64,000 bases of DNA from positions 10,501,486 through 10,565,485 of the forward strand of contig CM022668.1 in assembly GCA_012295275.1 (NCBI GenBank). Reading direction: 5' to 3'. Both the position numbers and the translations under genes were made by a program. The DNA comes from Chrysomallon squamiferum (Eukaryota > Mollusca > Gastropoda > Neomphalida > Peltospiridae). Every line of letters begins with the position of its first letter. Position 1 is the first letter of the stretch. Below the pieces are notes generated by a model. That model was given only the letters and a program-made list of their open reading frames with translations, was not told the DNA's origin and searched no databases. Positions 1 to 14,301 of the stretch are shown here, in pieces.

Positions 1-272
1 TCCGTTCAGGTGTTTACCCTTGAAACACGGAAGTATTAATAGATATACCGAATCTTTATCTTTATAGCAACTGTCACACACAAAAATATATATATATATA
101 ATTAGGTACATAAAACTGTTTATATTCTCATAGCTATTTTATAGTGTTGGACTTTCAAACTGATATTTATAGTTAAAATGGACATTTGTAATTAAGAGTT
201 TCAAGCCTAATAACAGTTCTAAACTTGTGCAGGCATGTTACTATGTTAAAATAATAATTTTCTATTCTATCT
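1..272. repeat. Flank of the 1.72 kb array; copy of a locally dispersed repeat
   Basis: No gene is seen. The opening bases (tccgttcaggtgtttaccc and what follows) recur in diverged form near 7211, 9085 and 9601, so this is one of several local copies of a non-coding repeat next to the 1.72 kb array. It is AT-rich with a short TA run near 88-100. Confidence 0.6.
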
Positions 273-3200
273 AGTGAGTTATTTTTGTAAAACTCTTATT
301 TTTATATTCCGATTTAAAGCAGAATGACTGCAACATTTTTTAGTAAGTATATTATTATATTACAGTAAGAGTTATAAAGCTATAGCGTATACTCGTGTTT
401 ACAAATTCACATTTTTACAGTTCTTCAATGATTACCTAATTAAAGTCGGAATATGGTGATAACAACATAAAAATATTTCAACCATTAAACGTATTTTTAT
501 TTATCTTCTTTATCGTTATCGCTGTTACAACCATCCCCATCTTCATTATTGTTATTATCATTATTATGATAATGGTTGTTATTGTTATTATTATTATTGT
601 GATAACTAAACATGAGAGAGTATGGGAGCCATATATATTTCGGCGAATATTTTACCGAGGATCTTTTGATCTGTGCGCAGTCTTGCAGACACTTTGTCTG
701 AGAGACGTGTTCTCAGGACAAAAGATCACTCGTGGTACGGTAATCATGTTTAAATATCTTTTATGTAACCTACATGCTCGCTGATGGAACGTAGCCAAGT
801 ATATTTCTGTTGAATATTATATAGAGTTATTCTGTGATACTTACTGACACTTGAAAACTAAGTAACAAACTAACAAACTAAGATAACTTATTTTAATAAC
901 TAAAAGCTTAGATAGAAAGTTGACGTAACTAACGGGGCTTAATTAGAACAGTATTTATCAATGTTATTTGCATTTATATTATCTCGTGAGATTAATTCGA
1001 TTGAAGTATATTTGATACACAAAGAAATTACCCATATTCAATTCTTGTTTTCCTTATTATTCTCTAGTCGATACAGTCTACTCATTTAGTAGTTTAATCT
1101 GTATCAGATCGCTAACATCTTGTCATGTGAAGCTATTACAGTATTTAACCCTTTTGACAGGACGAACCAACGTTAAGGTATTAATACCAGTCAGACTAGT
1201 AACCGTGACAGTAATGTCTTTGTATTTCATGCATGAGATTAAACTGATAAGTGTCATTCCGTGTGTATCTATTCGGGGTCACCTCACTGTGCCCGCACAT
1301 ATTGTTATATCTTACAGAAGCAGTCAAGAATAGCAAATGATAAAACAGTAGGGGATTACAATATTGTTTATTTTCCAAAAGTCGAACAATGAACTGATAA
1401 CATTTCACAGTCCGGGAGACGGAATCAGAATATTCTATTTAATTCAATCACAGTATGTTTGTAATTTCGACCTTCGAACTTTGACATTTTTAGCTGATAT
1501 CTCTGCAAAAGATGAACCGACGTTTCTAGTGTTGTTGGATATTACTTGGTGATATCTGCAATTTAGTTTGAAGGTTCATAACCGTTTGAACTTTATTTAA
1601 TCTTGTGGATAATGTGACACTGAATTGGTCTTCAGTCAAACGTTTAGGTCTGTTATTAAATAAGAAACAGATAATATTTAAAAAGAAAATATTCATTCAC
1701 TAATAACAAATTTTGAGTGTCAAACTCCACTATAATAATGTAAATTTACTGCTTTGTGGTAACAAAACAAAAGTACAAAGTTTATTTTTATTTCGGTTTT
1801 TTTCCGTGTTGGACTGTATTGTACCAACAACGGTAAAAACTGGATTAATTATAAGGGGAAATAATCCGTCGACAAAAAAGGAAATTAAAGTTCGAGAAGT
1901 ACTTACTAAACGATTCTCTCTTTAGTCAAGAAAAATCTGAGAATCTCGTTAGTTTCTCTTTGCCAGATTTGTTTTTAATAATAATCTTGTGTTCTAACAG
2001 TGAATTATTTTTGTAAAACTCTTATTTTTATATTCCGATTTAATGCAGAATGACTGCTACATTTTATATTAAGTATAATATTATATGACAGTAATAGTTA
2101 TAAAGCTATAGTGTAATAATGTTTACAAATTCACATTTTTACAGTTCTTCAGTGTTTAGCTAATTAATGTCTGAATATGGTGATAACAACACAAAACTAC
2201 TTGAGCCATTTAACGCATTTTTATTTATCTTCTTTATCATTATCATTATCGCTGTTATAATCATCACCATCTTCACTATTTTTATTATCATGATAATGGT
2301 TGTTATTTTTATTATTATTATTGTGATAACTAAACAGCAGAGAGTATGGAAGCCATATATATTTGGCGCGTATTTTAACGAGGATCTTTTGATCAGTGCG
2401 CAGTCTTGCAGACACGTTGTCTGAGAGACGTGTTCTCAGGACAAAAGATCACTCATGGTACGGTAATCATGTTTAAATATCTTTTATGTAACCTACATGC
2501 TCGCTGATGGAACGTAGCCAAGTATATTTCTGTTGAATATTATATAGAGTTATTCTGTGATACTTACTGACACTTGAAAACTAAGTAACAAACTAACAAA
2601 CTAAGATAACTTATTTTAATAACTAAAAGCTTAGATAGAAAGTTGACGTAACTAACGGGGCTTAATTAGAACAGTATTTATCAATGTTATTTGCATTTAT
2701 ATTATCTCGTGAGATTAATTCGATTGAAGTATATTTGATACACAAAGAAATTACCCATATTCAATTCTTGTTTTCCTTATTATTCTCTAGTCGATACAGT
2801 CTACTCATTTAGTAGTTTAATCTGTATCAGATCGCTAACACCTTGTCACGTGAAGCTATTACAGTATTTAACCCTTTTGACAGGACGAACCAACGTTAAG
2901 GTATTGATACCAGTCAGACTAGTAACCGTGACAGTAATGTCTTTGTATTTCATGCATGAGATTAAACTGATAAGTGTCATTCCGTGTGTATCTATTCGGG
3001 GTCACCTCACTGTGCCCGCACATATTGTTATATCTTACAGAAGCAGTCAAGAATAGCAAATGATAAAACAGTAGGGGATTACAATATTGTTTATTTTCCA
3101 AAAGTCCAACAATGAACTGATAACAGTTCACAGTCCGGGAGACGGAATCAGAATATTCTATTTAATTCAATCACAGTATGTTTGTAATTTCGACCTTCGA

Positions 3201-6200
3201 ACTTTGACATTTTTAGCTGATATCTCTGCAAAAGATGAACCGACTTTTCTAGTGTTGTTGGATATTACTTGGTGATATCTGCAATTTAGTTTGAAGGTTC
3301 ATAACCGTTTGAACTTTATTTAATCTTGTGGATAATGTGACACTGAATTGGTCTTCAGTCAAACGTTTAGGTCTGTTATTAAATAAGAAAGAGATAATAT
3401 TTAAAAAGAAAATATTCATTCACTAATAACAAATTTTGAGTGTCAAACTCCACTATAATAATGTAAATTTACTGCTTTGTGGTAACAAAACAAAAGTACA
3501 AAGTTTATTTTTATTTCGGTTTTTTTCCGTGTTGGACTGTATTGTACCAACAACGGTAAAAACTGGATTAATTATAAGGGGAAATAATCCGTCGACAAAA
3601 AAGGAAATTAAAGTTCGAGAAGTACTTACTAAACGATTCTCTCTTTAGTCAAGAAAAATCTGAGAATCTCGTTAGTTTCTCTTTGCCAGATTTGTTTTTA
3701 ATAATAATCTTGTGTTCTAACAGTGAATTATTTTTGTAAAACTCTTATTTTTATATTCCGATTTAATGCAGAATGACTGCTACATTTTATATTAAGTATA
3801 ATATTATATGACAGTAATAGTTATAAAGCTATAGTGTAATAATGTTTACAAATTCACATTTTTACAGTTCTTCAGTGTTTAGCTAATTAATGTCTGAATA
3901 TGGTGATAACAACACAAAACTACTTGAGCCATTTAACGCATTTTTATTTATCTTCTTTATCATTATCATTATCGCTGTTATAATCATCACCATCTTCACT
4001 ATTTTTTATTATCATGATAATGGTTGTTATTTTTATTATTATTATTGTGATAACTAAACAGCAGAGAGTATGGAAGCCATATATATTTGGCGCGTATTTT
4101 AACGAGGATCTTTTGATCAGTGCGCAGTCTTGCAGACACGTTGTCTGAGAGACGTGTTCTCAGGACAAAAGATCACTCATGGTACGGTAATCATGTTTAA
4201 ATATCTTTTATGTAACCTACATGCTCGCTGATGGAACGTAGCCAAGTATATTTCTGTTGAATATTATATAGAGTTATTCTGTGATACTTACTGACACTTG
4301 AAAACTAAGTAACAAACTAACAAACTAAGATAACTTATTTTAATAACTAAAAGCTTAGATAGAAAGTTGACGTAACTAACGGGGCTTAATTAGAACAGTA
4401 TTTATCAATGTTATTTGCATTTATATTATCTCGTGAGATTAATTCGATTGAAGTATATTTGATACACAAAGAAATTACCCATATTCAATTCTTGTTTTCC
4501 TTATTATTCTCTAGTCGATACAGTCTACTCATTTAGTAGTTTAATCTGTATCAGATCGCTAACACCTTGTCACGTGAAGCTATTACAGTATTTAACCCTT
4601 TTGACAGGACGAACCAACGTTAAGGTATTAATACCAGTCAGACTAGTAACCGTGACAGTAATGTCTTTGTATTCCATGCATGAGATTAAACTGATAAGTG
4701 TCATTCCGTGTGTATCTATTCGGGGTCACCTCACTGTGCCCGCACATATTGTTATATCTTACAGAAGCAGTCAAGAATAGCAAATGATAAAACAGTAGGG
4801 GATTACAATATTGTTTATTTTCCAAAAGTCCAACAATGAACTGATAACATTTCACAGTCCGGGAGACGGAATCAGAATATTCTATTTAATTCAATCACAG
4901 TATGTTTGTAATTTCGACCTTCGAACTTTGACATTTTTAGCTGATATCTCTGCAAAAGGTGTACCAATTTTTATAGTGTTGTTGGATATTACGAGGTGAT
5001 ATCTGCAATTTAGTTTGAAGGTTCATAACCGTTTGAACTTTATTTAATATTTTGGATAATGTGACACTGAATTGGTCTTCAGTCAAACGTTTAGAACTGT
5101 TATTAAATAAGAAACAGATAATATTTAAAACGAAAATCTCCATTCACTAATAACAAATTTTGAGTGTCAAACTCCACTATAATAACGTAAATTTACTGCT
5201 TTGTGGTAACAAAACAACAGTACAAAGTTTATTTTTATTTTGTTTTTTCCGTTTCGGACTGTACTGTACCAACAACGGTAAAAACTGGATTATTTATAAG
5301 GGGAAATAATCCGTCGACAAAAAAGGAAATTAAAGTTCGAGAAGTACTTACTAAACGATTCTCTCTTTAGTCAAGAAAAATCTGAGAATCTCGTTAGTTT
5401 CTCTTTGCCAGATTTGTTTTTAATAATAATCTTGTATTCTAACAGTGAATTATTTTTGTAAAACTCTTATTTTTATATTCCGATTTAATGCAGAATGACT
5501 GCTACATTTTATATTAAGTATAATATTATATTACAGTAATAGTTATAAAGCTATAGTGTAATAATGTTTACAAATTCACATTTTTACAGTTCTTCAGTGT
5601 TTAGCTAATTAATGTCTGAATATGGTGATAACAACACAAAACTACTTGAGCCATTTAACGCATTTTTATTTATCTTCTTTATCATTATCATTATCGCTGT
5701 TATAATCATCACCATCCTCACTATTTTTATTATCATAATAATGGTTGTTATTTTTATTATTATTATTGTGATAACTTAACAGCAGAGAGTATGGAAGCCA
5801 TATATATTTGGCGCGTATTTTAACGAGGATCTTTTGATCAGTGCGCAGTCTTGCAGACACGTTGTCTGAGAGACGTGTTCTCAGGACAAAAGATCACTCA
5901 TGGTACGGTAATCATGTTTAAATATCTTTTATGTAACCTACATGCTCGCTGATGGAACGTAGCCAAGTATATTTCTGTTGAATATTATATAGAGTTATTC
6001 TGTGATACTTACTGACACTTGAAAACTAAGTAACAAACTAACAAACTAAGATAACTTATTTTAATAACTAAAAGCTTAGATAGAAAGTTGACGTAACTAA
6101 CGGGGCTTAATTAGAACAGTATTTATCAATGTTATTTGCAGTTATATTATCTCGTGAGATTAATTCGATTGAAGTATATTTGATACACAAAGAAATTACC

Positions 6201-7100
6201 CATATTCAATTCTTGTTTTCCTTATTATTCTCTAGTCGATACAGTCTACTCATTTAGTAGTTTAATCTGTATCAGATCGCTAACACCTTGTCACGTGAAG
6301 CTATTACAGTATTTAACCCTTTTGACAGGACGAGCCAACTTTAAGGTATTAATACCAGTCAGACTAGTAACCGTGACAGTAATGTCTATGTATTCAATGC
6401 ATGAGATTAAACTGATAAGTGTCATTCCGTGTGTATCTATTCGGGGTCACCTCACTGTGCCCGCAGATTTTGTTATATCTTACAGAAGCAGTCAAGAATA
6501 GCAAATGATAAAACAGTAGGGGATTACAGTATCGTTTATTTTCCAAAAGTCCAACAATGGACTGATAACATTTCACAGTCCGGGAGACGGAATCAGAATA
6601 TTCTATTTAATTCAATCACAGTATGTTTGTAATTTCGACCTTCGAACTTTGACATTTTTAGCTCATATTTCTGCAAAAGGTGAACCGACTTTTATAGTCT
6701 TGCTGGATATTACGACGTGATATCTGCAATTTAGTTTCAAGGTTCAAAACAGTTTAGCATTTATTTCATTTTCTGTATAATGTGACACTGAATTGGTCTT
6801 CAGTCAGACATTTAGAACTGTTAGTAAATAAGAAACAGATAATATTTAAAAAGAAAATCTCCATTCACTAATAACAAATTTTGAGTGTCAAACTCCACTA
6901 TAATAACGTAAATTTACTGCTTTGTGGTAACAAAACAACAGTACAAAGTTTATTTTTATTTCGTTTTTTCCGTTTCGGACTGTACTGTACCAACAACGGT
7001 AAAAACTGGATTATTTATAAGGGGAAATAATCTGTCGACAAAAAAGGAAATCAAAGTTCGAGAAGTACATAGTAAACGATTCTTTTTCTAGCCAAGAAAA
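273..7100. repeat. Tandem array of about four 1.72 kb units
   Basis: The same sequence restarts at about 273, 1999, 3722 and 5444, giving periods of 1726, 1723 and 1722 bases. Copies 2 and 3 are almost identical over their whole length, while copies 1 and 4 differ by scattered substitutions and small indels. Copy 4 stops about 70-90 bases early, near 7100. Each unit holds an imperfect TTA/TTG/TCA microsatellite (for example 2221-2330), a nested hairpin cluster, and many short open frames. The frames recur because the DNA recurs; they show no domain, splice signals or codon bias. I read this as a large-unit satellite or recent segmental tandem duplication, not as genes. Confidence 0.93.
2383..2450. 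other. Nested inverted-repeat (hairpin) cluster in the satellite unit
   Basis: An outer 9-base stem (GATCTTTTG at 2383-2391 with CAAAAGATC at 2442-2450) encloses two competing inner stems: CAGACA/TGTCTG (2409-2414 with 2418-2423) and CTGAGA/TCTCAG (2421-2426 with 2434-2439). The same cluster is present at 660-727, 4107-4174 and 5828-5895. It could form a cruciform or a structured transcript. No ribozyme core is seen. Confidence 0.6.
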
Positions 7101-9893
7101 AGGTAAGAATAATTTAGTTGCCGTTAACCATTGTAACTTCTACATTCGTAATTTCTACATTCATAAATGTTCTTGATCCACAATTTTTAAAAATACGGAG
7201 CCATTTGTAATCCGTTCAGATGTTTACACTTCAAACAGGGAGGTATTAATACATACACCGAAATTTTATGTTTATAGCAATTGTCACAACAAAAATTCAA
7301 AAGTATATAATTAGTTACATGAAATTGTTTATATTCTAGTATGTTTAATATTTAGTAGTAACCTGTCTTCCGATTACAACATTGTACTGTAGTTCGGACT
7401 TGGGAAAACTTGTAAAGGCACGTTCACACTGTTTCCTCATTTCTAACTATTCAAGGACTTTTTCTTTCAGAGAAATTTAACGAATATATATATTATTATT
7501 ATTTCTTTTCTGTTTTATATTTTCTATCTTTTATTTTTTATAATTTTCTTTTTATTTATTTTGTTTTTTTCAGTTTTTTTGTTTTTTTGTTTTCTTTTTT
7601 TTTGTTGTTATTTTTGATATTCTAAACTGGATTTGTTATAGTTAATTATAAGTAATATCTATATATTCCAGGTAATTATGCTTCAGATATAACCGATGTC
7701 TCATTCTGCATGTATATATTCACTCAGAGGTTCTACCCCGACATGTTCACACTTTCGACAAATTAAAAATCAAATCAAATCAATAAAAAAAAATAGTATG
7801 CAAGTTTGTTTATGTCTCGAACGCCTAAATTTCAAACAGTATCTTAATTCACTCAATACGTTTGTAATTTGGACTTTCTATTTTTGATAGTTTTAGTTAA
7901 GTTGGACATTTTTAGTTAACAGTGTTCAGAGTCTGTTCTCTCAGCAAACGATGAAACAATTTTTATAGTGATGGTGTTGCTTGATATTCAGACGCGATAT
8001 CTGAAATTTATTTTAAGGCTCATCATCTTTTGAGCTTTTGTTTAATCTTGTCGATAATGTGATATTGAACTGATCTTCAGTCAGACATTTAGAACTGTTC
8101 TTAAATAAGAAATAGACAATTTTTAACAGAAAATCTCCATTCACTAATAAGGAATTTTGTGTGTCAGACTGCATATAATAATGTAATTACTGCTTTACTG
8201 TAACAAAACAACAGTACAACATTTTGTTTTATTTCCTTTTTAACCGTTAACGGCTGTATGTACCAGCAGAACTGAATAATTGCGAAGCCATCACTGGAGC
8301 CCTTCTGTGGGTCTCCTTTATACCAGACATGAATATCATTGTACCAACCAAACTACACAGCAAAGGAATAATTTACAACAACAACAACAAAATGTTAACC
8401 ACTCACATTTTATGCAATTCCCTGTTAACATAATCAACAGCTTTCTTTCTACTCCGCCCCCGCATCTTTTCTCAGCACACAAGCGGATCAAATCAATGTT
8501 TCAACAGAGAAAGTCAAAGAATTTCATTCTCTCAGTTTCGTTTTTAATTTTAATTTTCATTGTCATTGTTGGGCAAAAATGCCAAGTTTCTCCACTAACA
8601 AAACTAAAATGTTATAGCAAAAATAAATATTTATTTTTACCAAATTCAAAATTAAAAAAGAAACTTATTCATTTAACATTATTATTTTTGAAACAGTTCC
8701 ACAATATGTGTATTTTTTGGAATTTTACTCCTCTTATATAATCATCATTATAGTTATTATAATAATAATCATCGTTACTTTTATTTTCATTATTACGATG
8801 ATGGTTATTATTGTTATCATCATATTCATCAACGTCGTCATTACTGTTATGAAAACCTACATGACTATGCTATTAAGACTGGGTTATTTATAAAGGGAAA
8901 TAATCTGTGAATAAAAAAGGAAGTGTAAGTTCGAGAAGGACTTAATAAACGATTCTGTTTTCTGGTCTAGAAAAAAAGTGAGTATAATTTAGTTACCGCT
9001 ATCTTTGTAACTTCTACATTCGTAATTTCTACTTTCATAAATGATTTTCATCTAGAATTTTTAAATTACGGAGATATTTGTATACCGTTCAGATGTTTAC
9101 CCTTGAAACAGTGAAGTATTAATATATATACCGAAACTTTATGCTTATTTCTTTCTTTTTTTTTTTCTTTTTTCTTTTTGTTTTGTTGTTGTTTTGTTCT
9201 TTTTGTTTTTATGTTTTTCTTTTTCTAAACTGGATTTGTTATAGTTAATTATACGTAATATGTATGTATCAGAGGTAAGAGTGCATGAGATAAAAACCGA
9301 TAACTGTCATTCCGAGTGTATCTCTTCACTCACAGGTTGTATCCCGACACGTTCACACTTCTGACAAATTAAAAATAAAATAAAATTGAATAAAATTAAT
9401 AATTTAAAATAAATAGTATACAAGTTTGTTTATGGTCTTAAACGCCTGAATTTCCAAAAAGTATCTTAATTGAATCAATAAGTTTGTAATTTGGACTTTC
9501 AAACTGATATTTTTTTTTTTTGTAATTTTATTATTGTTATATAATCGTTGTTATCGTTTTTTAAAACGTAACAATTTTTAAAATACGGAGATATTTGTAT
9601 TCCGTTCAGATGTTAACCATTGAAACAGGGAAGTATTAATAGATACATCCAAACTTTATTTTTATAGAACTGTCACAACAAAATGCCATTATCTATATAA
9701 AATGGTTATCTTTTTATGTTTAATATTTACTAGCAGTCTGTCTTCAGATTACAAATTTGTACAATAGTTCGAACTTGAAAAAGCTGATAAAGGCATGTTC
9801 TCACGGTGCGATAATTTCTAACGACTCAAGGTCTTTCTTATTTAAGCTATTTACCAGATTTTTATTTATTTTTATATTTTTTATATAATATTT
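7101..9893. repeat. Decayed relatives of the satellite and flank repeats
   Basis: No gene is seen. About 7900-8170 and 8880-9000 are clearly diverged copies of parts of the 1.72 kb unit, including the segment around the gggaaataatc motif. About 7205-7420, 9070-9150 and 9590-9760 are copies of the flank repeat at 1-272. Poly-T stretches occur at 7550-7610 and 9150-9230, and a short CAA run near 8380. An open frame at 8280-8741 lies across this decayed sequence and is not supported as a gene. Confidence 0.7.
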
Positions 9894-10093
9894 NNNNNNN
9901 NNNNNNNNNNNNNNNNNNNNNNNNNNNNNNNNNNNNNNNNNNNNNNNNNNNNNNNNNNNNNNNNNNNNNNNNNNNNNNNNNNNNNNNNNNNNNNNNNNNN
10001 NNNNNNNNNNNNNNNNNNNNNNNNNNNNNNNNNNNNNNNNNNNNNNNNNNNNNNNNNNNNNNNNNNNNNNNNNNNNNNNNNNNNNNNNNNNNN
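9894..10093. other. Assembly gap, 200 N
   Basis: Exactly 200 N, the usual placeholder for a gap of unknown size. Orientation and distance between the flanking contigs are not established by the sequence. Confidence 0.99.
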
Positions 10094-10270
10094 CTAATCG
10101 ATTTTGTTCCTAAATTACTGCAGCAAATTTCTTGTGATATAAATTATTTGGAGATTTCCAGGTGATATTTCCCTGATATTGATTATTTTTAATGTCTCAG
10201 TCTGGGATTTTTTTTTTTTCCCTCTCTCAATATCTTTATCTCGTTAATAATTTAACTTTACAATTTTTTT

Positions 10271-10281
10271 CTCTCTCTCTT

Positions 10282-10371
<90 letters not shown>
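10271..10371. repeat. (CT)n microsatellite
   Basis: About 100 bases of CT repeat, impure at its left end. The open frames translating to serine/leucine runs here are artefacts of the repeat. Confidence 0.95.
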
Positions 10372-10374
<3 letters not shown>

Positions 10375-10481
10375 CTATAAGAACATGTGAACTAATATAC
10401 TTTAATATATTTTACATCTTTTCTTCCGTGGAATATCAGTGAGTCTGTACCAATGCTAAAGTTAAAACTGTTATTTTTCAG

Positions 10482-10627
<146 letters not shown>

Positions 10628-10781
10628 ACATATAATTCTGACTTACATTATTGTTTATAAAATTTTATCTTGTGTTTATGCTCGTTAAACTAGAACAGAG
10701 TTGCTTTAATACAAATCAGAATGTTGATTTCTCGAAATTTTTCAGATTAAGAACACAAGTACCAGTTTCTTGTTAATTCCC

Positions 10782-10786
10782 CCCCC

Positions 10787-10873
<87 letters not shown>
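10782..10873. repeat. C-run, (CA)n and (GA)n compound microsatellite
   Basis: A short poly-C run passes into CA and then about 75 bases of GA. Confidence 0.95.
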
Positions 10874-10876
<3 letters not shown>

Positions 10877-11215
10877 CAAATAACAGTATGTTTACGGTTG
10901 CATACATACAATGAAAAGCGCTTAGCGATACTGATTCAGTCTCGTAACGAGTACCACACATTAAACACCTCTGATGGGATTAACTAACAACTAGGTGGCG
11001 TGTTATAGTGGGAACAGATTCATTATTTGTTAGTGTCAAATACAAATCTTCAGTGCAGCTACAACAAACAAGTATAAAGATGAAAACGTTAGGTTTGACA
11101 ATCGGCGGTTATTCATTGTCGTTTCCAGTTGATGGCTTTTGACACTTTAAATATTTTTATTCCAGTTTAAGTGTCCTAGGGCATGTTTTTCAGATGCTAA
11201 AGGTTAACATACCGG

Positions 11216-11903
11216 TAAACTTGGAACAATATTCTGTTGTTATTTTAAACAATAATGTGTGAAACATCAATGAAACACGTTGTCAACACTTAGAACAATA
11301 TTCTGTTGTTATTTTAAACAATAATGTGTGAAACATCAAAGAAACGTTGTCAACGCTTGGAACAATATTCTGTTGTTATTTTAAACAATAATGTGTGAAA
11401 CATCAAAGAAACGTTGTCAGCGCTTAGAACAATATTCTGTTGTTATTTTAAACAATAATGTGTGAAACATCAATGAAACGTTGTCAACGCTTGGAACAAT
11501 ATTCTGTTGTTATTTTAAAACAATAATGTGTGAAACATCAATGAAACACGTTGTCAACGCTTGGAACAATATTCTGTTGTTATTTTAAACAATAATGTGT
11601 GAAACATCAATGAAACGTTGTCAACGCTTGGAACAATATTCTGTTGTTATTTTAAACAATAATGTGTGAAACATCAATGAAACACGTTGTCAACGCTTGG
11701 AACAATATTCTGTTGTTATTTTAAACAATAATGTGTGAAACATCAATGAAACGTTGTCAACGCTTGGAACAATATTCTGTTGTTATTTTAAATAATAATG
11801 TGTGAAACATCAATGAAACACGTTGTCAACGCTTGGAACAATATTCTGTTGTTATTTTAAACAATAATGTGTGAAACATCAATGAAACACGTTGTCAACG
11901 CTC
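11216..11903. repeat. Minisatellite, about ten copies of a 63/65 bp unit
   Basis: Ten copies of a unit containing ggaacaatattctgttg and aacaataatgtgtgaaac. Copies come in two lengths that differ by an extra AC (gaaacgtt against gaaacacgtt), giving spacings of about 63 and 65 bases. Copies are nearly identical, so the expansion is recent. No gene is visible between 10874 and 13000. Confidence 0.95.
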
Positions 11904-12258
11904 TCGGAATCGTTCGGTTAAGAACAGGGACACAAAATTGATAATTAATTTTACTCACTAAATTAAATAACTTGTTTATTTATTTATTTATTTATTTATT
12001 TGTTTATTTATTTATTTATTTGTTTGTGTATTTATTTGTTTATTTATTTGTTTATTATCAATTATTGTTATGTATGTTTATATTTTAATTTTATTTTTGA
12101 ATTATTTTAGTTTATTCATTCATTCCCTGAAAATTTCCAATAGAAATTTTATTTTTCAAGATGTGTCATTCCCTAATTTAATTAAATTAGATTTATTATT
12201 ACTATGTTAGTACTGTTTCTTTCTTCATCTATCATCATTATTACTATTCTTACTATCA

Positions 12259-12325
<67 letters not shown>

Positions 12326-13015
12326 GAGCACGTACTACCAAACAGTAAAAAACAACCACATATATATATAAAAGCAATGAAAAAAAGAAGGCATTAATGA
12401 AAGAAAAGAAAAAAGAAAAAAAGCTGATCAATGTAATCAATACACTGGAAATTTAAATGTCCATTATCAAATAACTTCGTGACGGATATTTTTATATCAC
12501 TGAAACAACAAGATCGACTTCGACTCCATAACGAAAACTGGTTTATACCGTCAGCCTTTGATCCTATTATGGGATCCTGCCCTACTTCCGCTTTCCACCT
12601 GGCTCGTGCGGTCTCGCGCCTTTCTCCGCCAAAGTGATTTACACGACACTTTTAAAGAATTAAGTAAATCTTGTTGGAAGTGCTATTTTCTACACAACGA
12701 AGTATTTTTATCTGTTTAACATTTTCTTTCTTTGTTACTTTTACCTCTGCTTTATTGGTTTTGCTCTTATTGTTCTTCTTCTTTTTATTATTATTAATTA
12801 TTATTATTATTATTATTCCGACGCTTTTAACTAGAATTAGTCTTTTATGCACTGAGTCGTTGAGACTGGTGTATCTCAGTGTGTCCCGTTTTGTTGTTCA
12901 CTGGTACAAGTAGACAGGTTAGTTTTTGTTATGTGAAAGATATTAGTGTTATATCTGTCTGTCTGACTATCTATCTGTTTATGTGTCTGTATCAGCTATC
13001 TCTCTAGATGTGTGC

Positions 13016-13017
<2 letters not shown>
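11904..13017. other. Intergenic sequence with TTTA and TTA repeats
   Basis: No supported gene. It holds (TTTA/TTTG)n at about 11969-12053 and (TTA)n at about 12259-12325. A short stretch at about 12530-12650 has clearly higher GC than its surroundings but no long open frame. Confidence 0.6.
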
Positions 13018-13056
<39 letters not shown>

Positions 13057-13065
13057 CATACATAC

Positions 13066-13156
<91 letters not shown>
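13018..13156. repeat. (TA)n, (CATA)n and (GA)n compound microsatellite
   Basis: TA to about 13051, a few CATA units, then GA to 13156, with an impure GA tail to about 13185. Confidence 0.95.
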
Positions 13157-13160
<4 letters not shown>

Positions 13161-13200
13161 GAGAGAGAGGGAGAGAGAGAGAGAAACTGACTGACAGAGA

Positions 13201-13552
13201 TAAGTTAATTATAAGAGTGATAAGTTAATTATAAGAATCACACCAAACGCATATAGATTTTAAAATGCCTTGATTACGTCATCAAATAGATTACGACGTC
13301 ATTTCTGTCCTTAATCTAATAAACTGTTGTGTGGTAAGTTAATTATAACAATCACACCAGACCCATATAGGTTTTAAAATGCGTTGATTACGTCATTATA
13401 TAGAATACATCATTTCTAGCCTTCTTTTAATACCTTTTTGTAGACAGACAGATATAGATGTAGATATATACATATATATAAATATATAGATATAGATAAT
13501 TATATGTACATACGGACAGATACATACATACATACATACATACATACATACA

Positions 13553-13588
<36 letters not shown>

Positions 13589-13921
13589 TAGTTACTCTTG
13601 TAATTAGCAGACTATTGTTGAAATATATACAGATCCGGGTAATGCAATGCCAACTGGTTTACAAATACCGTTGTTTATTTTAATTTTATTTATTTTATTG
13701 TTATCACTTTTTTCTGTTTTATTTCTTTTCTTCTGATAAAATATCGTTCACGTCCTGTAGAACCATAATAGCCACGTGAAACTGCAGTGGGTTTTTATTA
13801 GTGCCTGTGTGATAAGTTAATTATCACAATCACACCAGAGGAATCTAGATTTTAAAATGCCTTGATTACGTCATTATATAGAATACATCATTTCTAGCCT
13901 TCTTTTAATACCTTTTTATAG
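13201..13921. repeat. Three copies of a roughly 105-115 bp non-coding repeat
   Basis: Copies lie at about 13217-13300, 13336-13440 and 13809-13921. They share a taagttaatta start, a cacacca block, ttttaaaatgc and a gattacgtcat block. In the third copy the start is an inverted repeat, GTGATAA then five bases then TTATCAC, as in small non-autonomous elements. A (TACA)n tract at about 13521-13580 separates copies 2 and 3. Confidence 0.75.
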
Positions 13922-14301
13922 TGGTACATTTTTTATTCACCAGTTCTTATAAAATATTGCTGTTAAACTTCACAATGCAATATTTCAGTATTGCTTAATG
14001 ACAATTTTTCCTTGATGACAATTTTTCCAACCTTGTGTTTCAGTATTATATAAAACAATCTATTAACTATTTCAGGACAAATGTTTGTTGGATTCTTCTT
14101 TTTTTTTTTTTTTTTTTTTTCAGTTTTATCATTATTATTTTTATTGGTTTTTCTTTCTTTATCTTTATAAAGATAGAAAGACAGATAGAGAGACAGACAG
14201 ACATAAGACTGATGTAAGTATCGATAGAGATATATACTTTTTAAAAACAAATCTAACACGTGATATATAATTATGTATAACTGAATCTTACTCATTTAAA
14301 C

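Noticed and set aside
2383-2450. Hammerhead-type ribozyme in the satellite hairpin
   Set aside because: The conserved CTGATGA and GAAA core elements are not present in the right arrangement.
1127-6632. Recurring 62-85 codon frames in each 1.72 kb unit
   Set aside because: They recur because the DNA unit recurs. They overlap on both strands, have no domain or splice signals, and are broken in the more diverged copy.
8280-8741. 153-codon plus-strand open frame
   Set aside because: It crosses decayed repeat sequence and a CAA run, has low-complexity composition and no recognisable domain or promoter context.
11216-11903. Regular repeats that might suggest a CRISPR array (also at 43519-44150 and 62960-63440)
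   Set aside because: Units are contiguous with no unique spacers, and the genome is a eukaryote's.
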